Shown: positions 50,964 through 60,585 of the stretch, piece by piece
Layout of the letters: each line of letters starts with the position of its first letter
Numbering within the stretch: the first letter of the stretch is position 1
Source: an uncultured Pseudomonadota bacterium
GTDB taxonomy: Bacteria; Pseudomonadota; Gammaproteobacteria; Ga0077536
Reading direction: 5' to 3'
Assembly (NCBI GenBank): GCA_903825645.1
Contig: CAIKBL010000051.1
Span: 186,001-250,000, forward strand
DNA length: 64,000 nucleotides
Notes under the pieces: model-generated
What the model saw: the letters and a program-made list of their open reading frames with translations, nothing else
The model's database searches: none
What the model was told of the DNA's origin: nothing
Position numbers and translations under genes: made by a program

Positions 50964-52319
50964 ATGGATCAATCAAGCACCGGACTGACTCAAAAGCTCG
51001 TAAGCCAAGCATTGGCTATCGACTACGTGGGTTTGCCTGCCGCGGCGAAGAAATTAGCGCGCCAGTGCCTGACTGACTGGCTTGCGGTAACCATCGCAGG
51101 GCAGGGGGATCCATTGGTTCGCCGGCTCATGGATGATCTCATTGCGGAAGGTGGTGCGCCGCAGGCAACCGTGTTTGGACAGGCGGCACGGCTTTCCGTG
51201 TATCAAGCTGCACTTATAAACGGAACAGCGTCCCACGCGCTTGATTTCGATGATGTCAACTACGCGTTAATGGGACATCCGACGGTTCCGGTCTTACCCG
51301 CGCTACTCGCACTTGCAGAAGCGCACCACTTGGAGGGAGATGCCATTCTGGCCGCGTTTGTGGCTGGATACGAATTCGAGAACCGAGTTGGTCTACTTGT
51401 CGCGCCTGGACATTACGCGCGTGGATTTCATGCCACGTCAACGGTGGGAGCCTTAGGTGCCGCAGTCGGCTGCGCACATCTCTTGAAACTTAGTCCGGCG
51501 CAGACCGCCCACGCGGTGGGAATTGCGGTGACGCAATCTGCTGGACTCAAGTCCATGTTCGGCACCGATTGTAAGCCCCTCCATGCCGGGAATGCGGCCA
51601 GAATCGGGGCGCAAGCGGCTCGCTTGGCTGCGCGTGGCTTTATAAGCCGCATGGACAGCTTAGAGTGTGTTCAGGGATTTGCCGCCACCCATAGCCCGGA
51701 TTTCAACCCGGAGGCCGCACTGGCAGAGCCGGAAGGTGGGTTACATTTGTACGCGAACCTTTTTAAATACCACGCTTCCTGCTACGAAACTCACGCCACG
51801 ATCGAGTCTTGTCGGGCGCTACGGGAGCAACCTGGTTTCTCATTGGAGTCGCTCCGCTCGATTAACATACGCGTCAACCCATACTGCGACCAAATTTGTA
51901 ATATTTTCGCACCAGAAACCGGATTGGAGGCGAAGTTCAGCCTTCGCCAGACGGCCGCATTCTCACTTGCGAATTACGACACCGCGTCAGCCCAGACCTT
52001 TACGGACGAAACAGTGGCGGTGGCCGCGCTTAGCGCGCTGCGCGACAAAATTGTCGTGGCATTAGACTCGACAGTGCCCGCATCACAGGCCGTGGTAAGG
52101 ATTGAAGCGGGATCGGGGCATATCACGGAGGCGCACTTCGACGCGAGTCGCCCGATGAAAGATTTAGATCTGCAAGCTCAACGTCTGCGTACCAAAGCAG
52201 ATAGCCTGCTGAAGGATTATCTGACGCACGATAATTTGTCCGCGTTATTTCAGGCTATCGAGGCATTCGACGAGCCTGGCCAATTCGAAGCTGTCCTGAA
52301 GCGATGCCAACGCGTCTGA
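50964..52319 (+). CDS. MmgE/PrpD-family protein
   Basis: 451 residues in the MmgE/PrpD fold, which includes 2-methylcitrate dehydratase and cis-aconitate decarboxylase. Seen: LARQCLTDWLAVTIAG, INGTASHALDFDDVNYALMG (the conserved active-site-region HxxDFDD), GHPTVPVLPALLALAE, GFHATSTVGALGAAVG and LKSMFGTDCKPLHAGNAARI. No prpB, prpC or acnD lies nearby, so a methylcitrate cycle is not supported here. With the organic-anion transporter and flavoprotein it may belong to a carboxylic acid catabolic set. Substrate not determined. Confidence 0.88.
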   Translation: MDQSSTGLTQKLVSQALAIDYVGLPAAAKKLARQCLTDWLAVTIAGQGDPLVRRLMDDLIAEGGAPQATVFGQAARLSVYQAALINGTASHALDFDDVNYALMGHPTVPVLPALLALAEAHHLEGDAILAAFVAGYEFENRVGLLVAPGHYARGFHATSTVGALGAAVGCAHLLKLSPAQTAHAVGIAVTQSAGLKSMFGTDCKPLHAGNAARIGAQAARLAARGFISRMDSLECVQGFAATHSPDFNPEAALAEPEGGLHLYANLFKYHASCYETHATIESCRALREQPGFSLESLRSINIRVNPYCDQICNIFAPETGLEAKFSLRQTAAFSLANYDTASAQTFTDETVAVAALSALRDKIVVALDSTVPASQAVVRIEAGSGHITEAHFDASRPMKDLDLQAQRLRTKADSLLKDYLTHDNLSALFQAIEAFDEPGQFEAVLKRCQRV

Positions 52320-52421
52320 GCGCTCAGTTAACCTGAAGCGATACCAACTGCATTTTCATTATTCGCATAATGTATATTATGTTAAATTCGAAAATAAGAG
52401 CAGGATTAGGCCGTCGAGACC

Positions 52422-53078
52422 CTATAACCCCAACATCTCGGCCTGAATGCCGCCGTTTTCGGACACCGAGACGCCCAGATCTCGTAGACACCCATCCGCA
52501 ATGCCATAGATGAGCCCATGTACGGCGAAAGCCTGTCCTCGCATCCAGGCGTCTTGGACAAAGGTCGTGTTGGCCACATTGGCAACTTGGTGAATCACAT
52601 TCAATTCACAAAGCCTGTCCTCTCGTTCACCCGGTGTCAGATGAGCAAGTTCGCCACGCTGTTGCTCCGCAATCTCCCTTATCGGCCTCAACCAGTTTGA
52701 AATCAGACCGCGAGATTGCGCGTCGAGCGCCGTTCTGACCCCCCCACACCCATAATGGCCCGTGACGATAATGTGACGAACTTTGAGAACCTCCACAGCG
52801 TATTGCAGAACAGACAGGCAGTTCATGTCCGAATGCAGCACCAGGTTCGCTACGTTGCGGTGGACAAAGACCTCTCCCGGCGCAAGTCCGATGATTTCGT
52901 TAGCGGGTACGCGGCTGTCCGAGCACCCTATCCATAGAAACTCAGGTGCCTGTTGATGCGTGAGACGCTCGAAGAACTGCAAGTCCCGCGCCATCAGCTC
53001 CGCTGCCCATCTACGGTTGTTGGTGAATAAGCGCGAAAGTTCTTCCGCGTAATGGTTCTTCGCCCCAGCACTATTCAT
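52422..53078 (-). CDS. can: beta-class carbonic anhydrase
   Basis: Zinc enzyme interconverting CO2 and bicarbonate. 218 residues with the four conserved zinc-site residues: Cys and Asp in FLWIGCSDSRVPANEIIG, His and Cys in VTGHYGCGGVRTAL. The Asp-Arg pair of the CSDSR motif and the VHRNVANLV segment are typical of E. coli Can-type enzymes. A GAGAG site precedes ATG 53078. The genes on either side are on opposite strands or in other functions, so it is probably monocistronic. Confidence 0.96.
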   Translation of the reverse strand: MNSAGAKNHYAEELSRLFTNNRRWAAELMARDLQFFERLTHQQAPEFLWIGCSDSRVPANEIIGLAPGEVFVHRNVANLVLHSDMNCLSVLQYAVEVLKVRHIIVTGHYGCGGVRTALDAQSRGLISNWLRPIREIAEQQRGELAHLTPGEREDRLCELNVIHQVANVANTTFVQDAWMRGQAFAVHGLIYGIADGCLRDLGVSVSENGGIQAEMLGL

Positions 53079-53202
53079 GGATGTCTCTCGGCTTTTCTAA
53101 CACATGGCCCGTCATGCTATCGGGCGACTTGGAACTTGCCAATCTAAGGCACTCGCTGTCCGCCACAGAGCTTCAGCAGCCAAGCGCAGTTATCCGTACC
53201 AA

Positions 53203-55611
53203 TTATTGCCTCGCCTCAAGCTTCGTTAGAGCTGCCTTGGCGTCTACCGAGCCATGGTATTCCTGGGCGCTGTCGACCGCTTGCTTGAGATTGTCCTTCG
53301 CGAGTACCGTATTACCATTTTGCAGGTACGTCATCCCGAGATGGTAGCGAACAATCGGCGCATCAGCCGCACCTTTTACCGCCTTCTCCAACGATTGTAG
53401 TGCCGCGTGGAAATCTCCGTTTCGGTATGCCACCCAACCAATCGTATCGAGGAACATGGGATTAACCGGCTCCGAAAAAGCCGCGGTCAAGTCCTTGGCG
53501 CGTTGCAGACTCTTCGGATCTGTCTTGTATTCGGCAAGCAATACCGCAAGATTATTCTTAGCCAAGTCTGATTGCGGATTCGCCTTTAAAACCGCCTCAT
53601 ACTGGTCCATCGCCAGATCCAATTTGCCTGCTTTTTCAAAATAGCCGGCGAGCGTCGTCACGAGTAGTGCTGAGCCCTTCGTTACCTCGATGCCCTCCTC
53701 CAGCGTCTTCAGGGCACGCGCTTCTTTGCCCATGCCCAGCTGAGTTGCGGCCAGATTCCGATAGGGCACAGGCCAACCAGGATTACCTGCGATAGCTGCC
53801 TCAAACGATTTCTCGGCATCGGCAAAGTGTTTGCCCGAAAGCTGTAACTCTCCCCGCAGATTTGACGCAACAAAATTCTTCGAATTCTTCTGAAGCACTT
53901 GGACGAGTCGCTTTTCCGCAACGTCTTTTTGACCCATCGCGACGAGGGACTTAACGAGCTGCCCGAGCGGTTGCACGGCGTCGGGAGAAACTGCCAACGC
54001 TGCCTCAAACTGCGTAGTGCTCTCAGCCAATTTATTCTCCGCCTGATACGCGACGCCATCCAGAAAAAACCCCGTCGGATCATTGCCAGCGGCCGCCTTC
54101 AGCCGGCCGGCTATTTCATGGGCTTTATTCCAGTCTTCTTGGGACATTCGTATCCTGAACACACCCTCATAGGGAGACGACATTACAGGTGCCAGTTTGA
54201 TAATTTCTTCGAGCGCCCTAATCGCATCATCCAGTTTATTCTGAGAAGCGTAGATATTCGCCAAGTCACCCCTCATGACGGTGTCAATCGAATTAAGGCT
54301 AATCGCTTTTTGGAGCGTGTCGATGGCCAGTTCTGGCTCGTTATTGGAAAGATGTGCATCCGCTAAAATTCGATTAATCTCAGGAGAGCTGGGATCATCT
54401 TTAAGTGCCGCTCGAAAATCCGAGATTGCGGCCGCACCATTTTTATCTGCGAGAAAAAGATTGCCTCGCAATAACAAGGCTTCGCGATCTCGAGGATTTT
54501 CTTTCAGGACTTCTTCGGCTAATTTTCTGGCTTCGGCTTTATTTCCCGTTCTCACCGATGTCGCGGCCAGATGAGTCTTCGCCGTAAGCGCTGCAGGTCC
54601 CTTCTTATCTTCCTCTAGGTCAATGATGGCCTGATAAACACTACGTGCCGCATCCAGTTCATTAGTCGCCTCGTAAAGACGGGCAAGTACGAATTCAAGT
54701 TCACGGTTACTCGGTTCCGCTTCAACCATCGCTTTGAGCGTTTTGATTGAGACATCCGGCGTCTTGAATTTAGCCTGGAATTCCACCAACGCTAGCTTCG
54801 CTTTGGTCGCGTCCTTCGGATCAGCCGTAATCTCCAGTATCGCTTTTCTTAGAACGGCTTCCGCCTCGTCAATACGCTTATCTGCCAAGTAAAACTGCGC
54901 CAATCTCAATCTGTGCGAAAGCGTCGTGGCGTCGTGCTGGATTATCTGTGTGAGGAGATCGATCGCCTCCTGTTTTTTCCCCAGTTGGACGTAGAGCTGA
55001 GCTAGAAACATTTGGAAATTCATGTCGCTAGGAGCGTTTTTTATCGCTAGCTTCAGTGTCTCAATGCTGGACTCTGGCTTTTCTTGCTTAAAATAAGTGG
55101 CCGCAAGTAACAGCGTCGCGTCCTCGTGATTAGGTTGCACCGCCAAAGCCGCTTTTGCATCGCCGATGCCCCCGCTGAAGTCCTTATTGAATATCTTTAT
55201 CGCCGCTTCCAGTGCGAGACCGTTGGCGCTTTGAGGATTCGCTTCTATCAATCTGTCTGCGAGTTTTTTGGCCTCATCAATTTTTTGATTAAGCAGATAG
55301 ATCCGCCCCATTCTTGCGAGTGCTTGCTGATGCTTCGGCGCTAACTGCAGGACAGCCAGATAGTTACCGGCCGCCTCGCCTAAGTTTTGAAGCTTCTCGA
55401 GCGTTTCAGCCAAGAAGACACGTGCCTCGACATCTTTAGGATCTATCTGTAGCGCGTTCTTGAATTCCAGACGGGCCTTCTCGTAATTTCCAGCCTTGTA
55501 GAGATCTTGTCCCTTGCTGATGTACGCGGCTTTCCGTTCCGTAGCCCCTCCACACGCAACAAGGACCAACGTCAGCGCGAGCATAAAATGTCTAACGTAA
55601 CCCTTGAGCAT
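53203..55611 (-). CDS. TPR-repeat lipoprotein, PrsT-like (PEP-CTERM/exosortase associated)
   Basis: About 802 residues. A signal peptide ends in a lipobox (LVLVAC, then GG), so the protein should be lipid-anchored. The rest is a nearly continuous array of tetratricopeptide repeats (about residues 30-795), for example KGQDLYKAGNYEKARLEFKN followed by ALQIDPKD, and LEKAVKGAADAPIVRYHLGM. This matches the large TPR lipoprotein PrsT of PEP-CTERM/exosortase exopolysaccharide loci. ATG 55611 follows GGAGT; an upstream ATG at 55629 is less likely. No exosortase (EpsH/XrtA) is in the window. Its role is probably scaffolding in polysaccharide export. Confidence 0.88.
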   Translation of the reverse strand: MLKGYVRHFMLALTLVLVACGGATERKAAYISKGQDLYKAGNYEKARLEFKNALQIDPKDVEARVFLAETLEKLQNLGEAAGNYLAVLQLAPKHQQALARMGRIYLLNQKIDEAKKLADRLIEANPQSANGLALEAAIKIFNKDFSGGIGDAKAALAVQPNHEDATLLLAATYFKQEKPESSIETLKLAIKNAPSDMNFQMFLAQLYVQLGKKQEAIDLLTQIIQHDATTLSHRLRLAQFYLADKRIDEAEAVLRKAILEITADPKDATKAKLALVEFQAKFKTPDVSIKTLKAMVEAEPSNRELEFVLARLYEATNELDAARSVYQAIIDLEEDKKGPAALTAKTHLAATSVRTGNKAEARKLAEEVLKENPRDREALLLRGNLFLADKNGAAAISDFRAALKDDPSSPEINRILADAHLSNNEPELAIDTLQKAISLNSIDTVMRGDLANIYASQNKLDDAIRALEEIIKLAPVMSSPYEGVFRIRMSQEDWNKAHEIAGRLKAAAGNDPTGFFLDGVAYQAENKLAESTTQFEAALAVSPDAVQPLGQLVKSLVAMGQKDVAEKRLVQVLQKNSKNFVASNLRGELQLSGKHFADAEKSFEAAIAGNPGWPVPYRNLAATQLGMGKEARALKTLEEGIEVTKGSALLVTTLAGYFEKAGKLDLAMDQYEAVLKANPQSDLAKNNLAVLLAEYKTDPKSLQRAKDLTAAFSEPVNPMFLDTIGWVAYRNGDFHAALQSLEKAVKGAADAPIVRYHLGMTYLQNGNTVLAKDNLKQAVDSAQEYHGSVDAKAALTKLEARQ

Positions 55612-56115
55612 CAGCGGAACTCCTGCCAATTTGTGTCGAGTATTATTGTAATCTCGCTATATTAAGACACCGTAACAATTCATATCATTCCGAGCGACCA
55701 CACAGAAACTGACCGTTCTCTTTTTGACGATCACCCCCCGAATTCGGAAATTTTGCCGGCTCGACCGTGTGGGATGCACGCAGCCCTTCCGCGCAAGAGA
55801 GGCCTTTCGCACCGCACTTCGCGTCGACATCTTTTTTGCGTAGACCTTGTCCGTACATCGCTGCTTTTAGACCCATCTGGAAGATTCATGCATTATGCTG
55901 ACGGAAAGATGAAGGACGCCTTATGAAACGTAAGCGTGAATTTCCGATAATCCGCTAGAGGTCTGGAAGTTGTTTGCATCAACCATCCGCTTCATGTCGC
56001 CGCATCGGATGGCCATGTTTTCCGCGATGCTCGAGCCACTGGTCGGCTGTAAGCCCTACTCGCCGGGTAAAAATTATTCTAGGCAACCCGCCATTATTTT
56101 TGGAATTTCTTGTTC
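55612..56115. other. divergent region TPR lipoprotein / flippase with two weak small ORFs
   Basis: 504 bases. A minus-strand frame at 55685-55876 would encode a 63-residue Cys-containing peptide (start MGLKAAMYGQ) without a ribosome site; I do not recognise it. A plus-strand frame from TTG 55970 to the TGA at 56117-56119 encodes 49 residues, has a GAGG-type site upstream, and overlaps the flippase ATG as ATGA. The latter could be a leader peptide or a gene remnant. No promoter is clear. Confidence 0.4.
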
Positions 56116-57588
56116 ATGAACAATGCGCCCGTTCATTCAATTTCAGCCGTGCATGGTATGTCCTGGATCGTCGTCAATACCCTCTTTTCTCGCGGTATCG
56201 TCTTTATTTCACAGATTTTCTTGGGCTACCTTTTGGAGCCCCGCGATTTTGGGATTTATGCCCTCGCGCTCTCGATGACGAACATCATGGGGGGGGTGAG
56301 AAATGGCGGCACTGCACAGATCATGGTGACGCAAGGGAGACGCTACAAAGACACACTCTCTTCCACTACCCAGTACGCATTCATCTGCAATTTTATCGCG
56401 TTCCTCGTCCTGCTGGTGGTAGCGCCCTTGGCCGACACGGTTAGCAAAGTGAGTGATACGGGTTGGGTCATCGTTGCAATTGCCCTGTCCTTTCCTCTGG
56501 GCACGCTCGCGACGATTTTCCGAACTGAATTGTCAATCCATGGCCGTTTTAAAGAGGTCGCGCTCCTAGGTCTCGTTTCGACAGGCCTGTGGCAAGCTGA
56601 AGTCATCACGCTCGCGCTCCTCGGCTTCCGAGCCTACAGCTTCGCAATTCCGATGATCTTACAAAGCATCGTGGATGGATTACTCGGTTGGCTATATGTT
56701 CGGGAATGGCCCCTGAAAAGAGGTTTGATCACCTGGCCGGAATTCGTTCGACATTTCCGCGAGACCCGCCTGATTATGCTGGGGATCGTGATGTTATCTC
56801 TGGGACTGACGGGACATTATTTCGCCGCCGGCCTCTTCACTGATCCGGAAACGGTCGGCATATTCTTTTTCGGGTTCCAACTGGCCTACACATTCTTCGT
56901 CATCATAAACAACGGGATAGAAACGGTTTTGCCACCCATCCTTGTAGACCTCCAAGCTGATTCGGTGCGACAACGCAAAACCATCGTAGATCTCCTGGAA
57001 ATCCTCTTGTTTATCTCCGCCTTTATCGCAGGCGCCGCCTTATTGTCAGCCCATACCGTGATCCATTTGGTCTGGAACGGGCGATGGGACCGAAGCGCGA
57101 ATGTCGTGAGCATCATGGTGTTGAGCGTTCCTGCCTGGGTAGGTATCGCAATTTTCCGAGCGATCCTAGAGGCCCGAGGGCTGTGGGGCGACCGACTCGC
57201 ACTCCTGTCTGTCTATGGTGTCGGAACATTCGGGGTTGTCGCGGCAGCAGCTTGGACAAAAAATCTCAACGTCATTGCGGGCTGCCTCTCGATGTTCTAC
57301 ATCACGCTCCACGTTGCGTCGTTGTACTTCTTGCCGACACTTATCGGAATCCCTTTTTTCTCGATTTTAAAGTCTTTCCTGAAACCCGTTTTTGTAATAG
57401 CCCTCTGCGTCACCTTCGCACTAGGCTTCAGCGTCACTTTGACGTCATCATCCGAGCCAGTCCAACGCTGCATCATCGCGCTCATCACCTTCGGGATTTT
57501 GACTTCATGCTCCGCGTGGTTATTTTTCGGCGAGTTACTCAAACCGGCACTGGTTAAATGTTACCCTAGACCTACCACACCAAGCTGA
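56116..57588 (+). CDS. oligosaccharide flippase (Wzx-like, MOP superfamily)
   Basis: Integral membrane protein of about 490 residues with 12-14 hydrophobic segments. The N-terminal region (SISAVHGMSWIVVNTLFSRG, VFISQIFLGYLLEPRDFGIY) is the classic polysaccharide biosynthesis protein motif. It probably moves lipid-linked oligosaccharide across the inner membrane. TTG 56110 also initiates in frame, but ATG 56116 is better. It is convergent with the GH16 gene. Family assignment is firm; substrate unknown. Confidence 0.88.
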   Translation: MNNAPVHSISAVHGMSWIVVNTLFSRGIVFISQIFLGYLLEPRDFGIYALALSMTNIMGGVRNGGTAQIMVTQGRRYKDTLSSTTQYAFICNFIAFLVLLVVAPLADTVSKVSDTGWVIVAIALSFPLGTLATIFRTELSIHGRFKEVALLGLVSTGLWQAEVITLALLGFRAYSFAIPMILQSIVDGLLGWLYVREWPLKRGLITWPEFVRHFRETRLIMLGIVMLSLGLTGHYFAAGLFTDPETVGIFFFGFQLAYTFFVIINNGIETVLPPILVDLQADSVRQRKTIVDLLEILLFISAFIAGAALLSAHTVIHLVWNGRWDRSANVVSIMVLSVPAWVGIAIFRAILEARGLWGDRLALLSVYGVGTFGVVAAAAWTKNLNVIAGCLSMFYITLHVASLYFLPTLIGIPFFSILKSFLKPVFVIALCVTFALGFSVTLTSSSEPVQRCIIALITFGILTSCSAWLFFGELLKPALVKCYPRPTTPS

Positions 57589-57622
57589 CAGTTTCGAGGC
57601 TGCTGACATGGCACCGCCTCGA

Positions 57623-58459
57623 TCACTGGCGCACGAAAACCCGAACATAATCAATGCAAAAAGGAGACGCCATGAACTGCGTACGAGTTGGATTCGCCGG
57701 TGTGCGATCATTAAATGGACCACCGTACTGATCACTGATGACCAGGTAGAGAGGCGACACAGTCGCATCTAGTACATGCCGAGCGAATCGCTCTCCATCA
57801 ACAAAATATTCCACGCGCTGTCTAGCAGGATCGATCACGGCGCCAAAGACATGCGACAACACCGTCAGGTCGTCCACGTGCTTCGGGCTCGAATGCTGAC
57901 CCTGCTGCTCCACCACCCGATGAGTGAGCGGGTCAAGACCTTTGTCCGTCCAAGAGGTCGCCTTGATAGCTGTGGGTTCCGACTCGTTACCCCAAGGACG
58001 GGTCGTACCCGTCTCCATGATATCAAGCTCCGGTCTGGCTGGCCGCTTCGAATCGTCGTGAGAAAACAGCCATAACGCGGGCCATCTTCCGGGCCCCTTT
58101 GGCAGGATGGCCCTGAACTCAACATAATATGTACGACCCGTCGGCAGCCAAAACTTTCCATCCGTGTTGAGCGTTCGGGAAACTAGTTTTCCCGTGCTGT
58201 TTAGTTTCGGATAAAGCCGAAGATATCCGTCCGAAACTTCGTGGGTAACCAAACGGATATCGTCTCGCTCATACCAATGGCCAATATTCCATTTTTTTCC
58301 GTCGAGCCTATCTCCGTCGAATTCGTCTCCTCCAATGTACTTCCATGGCCCGGGTATTCCGGCGACGAAATCTCCCGCCATAACAGGCGCGATTACCACC
58401 AACGCTGTTCCTAAAAGCCACAGGCTCAGCGAATGATATAGATTAACCAAAAGACGCAT
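57623..58459 (-). CDS. secreted glycoside hydrolase family 16 protein
   Basis: About 278 residues with an N-terminal signal peptide (MRLLVNLYHSLSLWLLGTAL, cleavage near VMAGDF). The catalytic motif RPELDIMETG fits the GH16 ExDxxE pattern with nucleophile and acid/base Glu. WPALWLFSHDD, FGAVIDPARQRVEYFVDGE and CIDYVRVFV also match the jelly-roll fold. Family members cut beta-1,3/1,4-glucans or galactans, and in polysaccharide loci may trim the cell's own exopolymer. ATG 58459 has GGAGC upstream; a frame to 58507 is open but would begin with an atypical non-signal stretch. Confidence 0.9.
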   Translation of the reverse strand: MRLLVNLYHSLSLWLLGTALVVIAPVMAGDFVAGIPGPWKYIGGDEFDGDRLDGKKWNIGHWYERDDIRLVTHEVSDGYLRLYPKLNSTGKLVSRTLNTDGKFWLPTGRTYYVEFRAILPKGPGRWPALWLFSHDDSKRPARPELDIMETGTTRPWGNESEPTAIKATSWTDKGLDPLTHRVVEQQGQHSSPKHVDDLTVLSHVFGAVIDPARQRVEYFVDGERFARHVLDATVSPLYLVISDQYGGPFNDRTPANPTRTQFMASPFCIDYVRVFVRQ

Positions 58460-59451
58460 TGCTAACGCTCCATCTTTTTTAAAGTATTGGATATGCGCAT
58501 GTACCACAAGAAAAATCCCTGATAGTTAATCTTGTCCAGACAATCGCAACCCCTCAAAAAAAAATATTCCGCCGCGAGCGCGGGTAACCACTATTATTTT
58601 TACACTTGATGAGCTTCATACTTTTCGAGGTCCCTTTGGAATTTTCTTGTTTTTAATTTTGCAGCCTTCTGGATTAGACGTATAAGGATTTTCTTCACCC
58701 AAAGACCAGTTTCGACCACGTGGAACATTGAGACACCCTTTAAGCCACCAAAGGAGATCTCGTCGCAGACTATCCTTTTCAAGACAAGGCCTATGCACGC
58801 TTATCCGAGCTTCGTTAGGCTACATGCGTAGCCGGGAATGTACCGGAGTTCAGCAACGGTGATTTCCAGAGGAATCCTCATGGGATTGTCGATGTCCCGC
58901 CGACAAGGATTTCACTAGCAGTCTTTTAAAAAATAGACACGAGTATCAAACTCCGGATGAAATCTACTACGCCTCCGACGTCGGCGAGCCACTGGCGATC
59001 GCAGCCTGAAGGACCGCCATGAACGCAGATAACGGCAAAGATCCAAAACCAGAGGATGCTCAGGGAGCAGCCAGATCGAGATCGCTGCTCCTGCGCCTTC
59101 CTATTCGATCAGCATTTTTCGGCCAAGGAAAAAACAAGAGCTTATGGTGTCTTCGGCATCAGACTGCCCTGGGTCAGGAGCGATAGCAAAAGATCACAGA
59201 CGAAGACTTGACGAAGAACGCCTCGCAGGGCTCAATCAATCAGCAGATCTTTTCACTTATCGAAAAAAGATTTCTGTCCGAACTACCTGAGCCACCGATC
59301 GGCCTAGTCCAGCACATTCGTTCAGTCCTCACTCGTCCACATAGCCTTGTTATCGGCTATTCTCACTGTGCTCTCATCCAGTGTCGTCGCGTGTATCGGG
59401 GGTTCAATAAAAAAAATTTAAAATAATTTAGCCTGCCTCCGCGCGCAGATA
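58460..59451. other. 1 kb gene-free region with mobile-element remnant
   Basis: 992 bases between GH16 and the GT-A-like gene. AT content rises here. Only short frames exist, including 58600-58782 (minus) and 59208-59426 (plus, 72 residues, unrecognised). A transposase C-terminal scrap lies at 58932-59009. The rest shows no motif I can support; it looks like decayed sequence. Confidence 0.55.
58932..59009 (+). pseudogene. transposase C-terminal remnant (IS3-type integrase core)
   Basis: 25 codons in frame before TGA 59007-59009 read ...YQTPDEIYYAS... to ...LAIAA. IS3-family OrfB transposases end with a similar tail (a Y-[RQ]-TP-x-E-[VI]-Y motif followed by a short Ala-rich stretch). The frame is closed by TAA at 58926, so only the tail survives. 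No inverted repeats or target duplication were recognised. The match is short. Confidence 0.5.
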
Positions 59452-60456
59452 TCACCGACGTCTCAAGATCCAACGAATAAAAGTTTTCGTTAATCTTTCA
59501 AGTTTAGAAACGAAATTTTCTTCCAACCGATAGATCGTCGCGGCTCTAACCGCTGGCGCAGCGTAAACTCCATCTATCAATTTTAGCGAGCGAAACATTT
59601 TTACAAATCCCGTTTTCTTTTCTGCTGGGAGATGCCACAAGACAAGATCCTTTTCTCGACCATCCACGTTGCTGTGCACGCTACGATCAGTCCATATTCT
59701 CTTTAAAAACATATTCGCAGTATGTGTTGAATACCCCATTTTCGCGTACACATAACTGAGAAGATGTGCCTCTTCATTAAATTTAATCTTTTCTTCAAAA
59801 TATCGCTGAATGCAAATTTCATATGTTTTTCTAGCGATTTTCGCTATTTTTTCCACCTGAGATCCTAAACAGCAGATGAGTTCTCCACCAGAATAAGTAA
59901 ATTCAATTTCCGAAAAATCCGGATCGATATCTTTCGCTATTTCGAGTAAATCGGATTTAGTTAGCCCGTTTATTACATGGGATTTTGAATAATCAATAGA
60001 ATAGAGCAGTGCTTTGTGGCACTTTAATTCTTCATAAAATAGATTGTCTAGGCTTTTATTAAATACGATGTCACTGTCCAGAATTAGAATGACGTCATCG
60101 TCCAGTACGTTTCTGCTCAACCAATCCAGCACATCTATCACAATAAATTGAGTGTTCCACGATCCATAATAGTTTTCCGGAGACTTCGTGATTGTCGGGA
60201 ATTCAATTACCTCAATATTGAAATGACTTATCAAGTCTGATGTCTTTATTCCATCGATTTCAACCGGCGGTCTCTGGTTTACAAACAACAAATGGCGGGC
60301 GCCGTCGTTTAATCGATTGCTGCTTTCAAATAAAACAAAGACGCACCGCCAGTAATAATTTTGAACTCTCATTGAGCTGGAGAATTTTCCAACTTGGGCG
60401 TGAAGGATGTTCTCACCCGGTGGCGAGCAATACATCCAAGTAACAATTGTGTTCAT
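59452..60456 (-). CDS. GT-A-like putative glycosyltransferase
   Basis: 334 residues, unrecognised as a named family. A DxD-like motif in DDDVILILDSDIVFN, after a beta-alpha start (IVTWMYCSPPG), and a distal NMFLKRIWTD segment resemble GT-A fold glycosyltransferases that use UDP-sugars. No signal peptide or membrane helix. AT-rich codon use differs from the housekeeping genes. With the flippase and WecA-like gene it probably acts on a surface glycan. The activity is inferred only from motif and context. Confidence 0.6.
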   Translation of the reverse strand: MNTIVTWMYCSPPGENILHAQVGKFSSSMRVQNYYWRCVFVLFESSNRLNDGARHLLFVNQRPPVEIDGIKTSDLISHFNIEVIEFPTITKSPENYYGSWNTQFIVIDVLDWLSRNVLDDDVILILDSDIVFNKSLDNLFYEELKCHKALLYSIDYSKSHVINGLTKSDLLEIAKDIDPDFSEIEFTYSGGELICCLGSQVEKIAKIARKTYEICIQRYFEEKIKFNEEAHLLSYVYAKMGYSTHTANMFLKRIWTDRSVHSNVDGREKDLVLWHLPAEKKTGFVKMFRSLKLIDGVYAAPAVRAATIYRLEENFVSKLERLTKTFIRWILRRR

Positions 60457-60585
60457 GACTTAAATTTAGCGTCTTTAGTTATAAAAAGTCGAACATCTAT
60501 ATTTCTATCCGAGAGTGCGGACGAGTTTCCGATTTTTTTCCGCACTCAAACACGATATTTTTGTGACGACTGCTTCAGCGCGCAT

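Noticed and set aside
55685-55876. 63-residue minus-strand ORF between the TPR and flippase genes
   Set aside because: No ribosome site and no recognisable similarity; left only as a note in the gap entry.
59208-59426. 72-residue plus-strand ORF in the gene-free stretch
   Set aside because: No motif, no ribosome site and a decayed context; probably chance.
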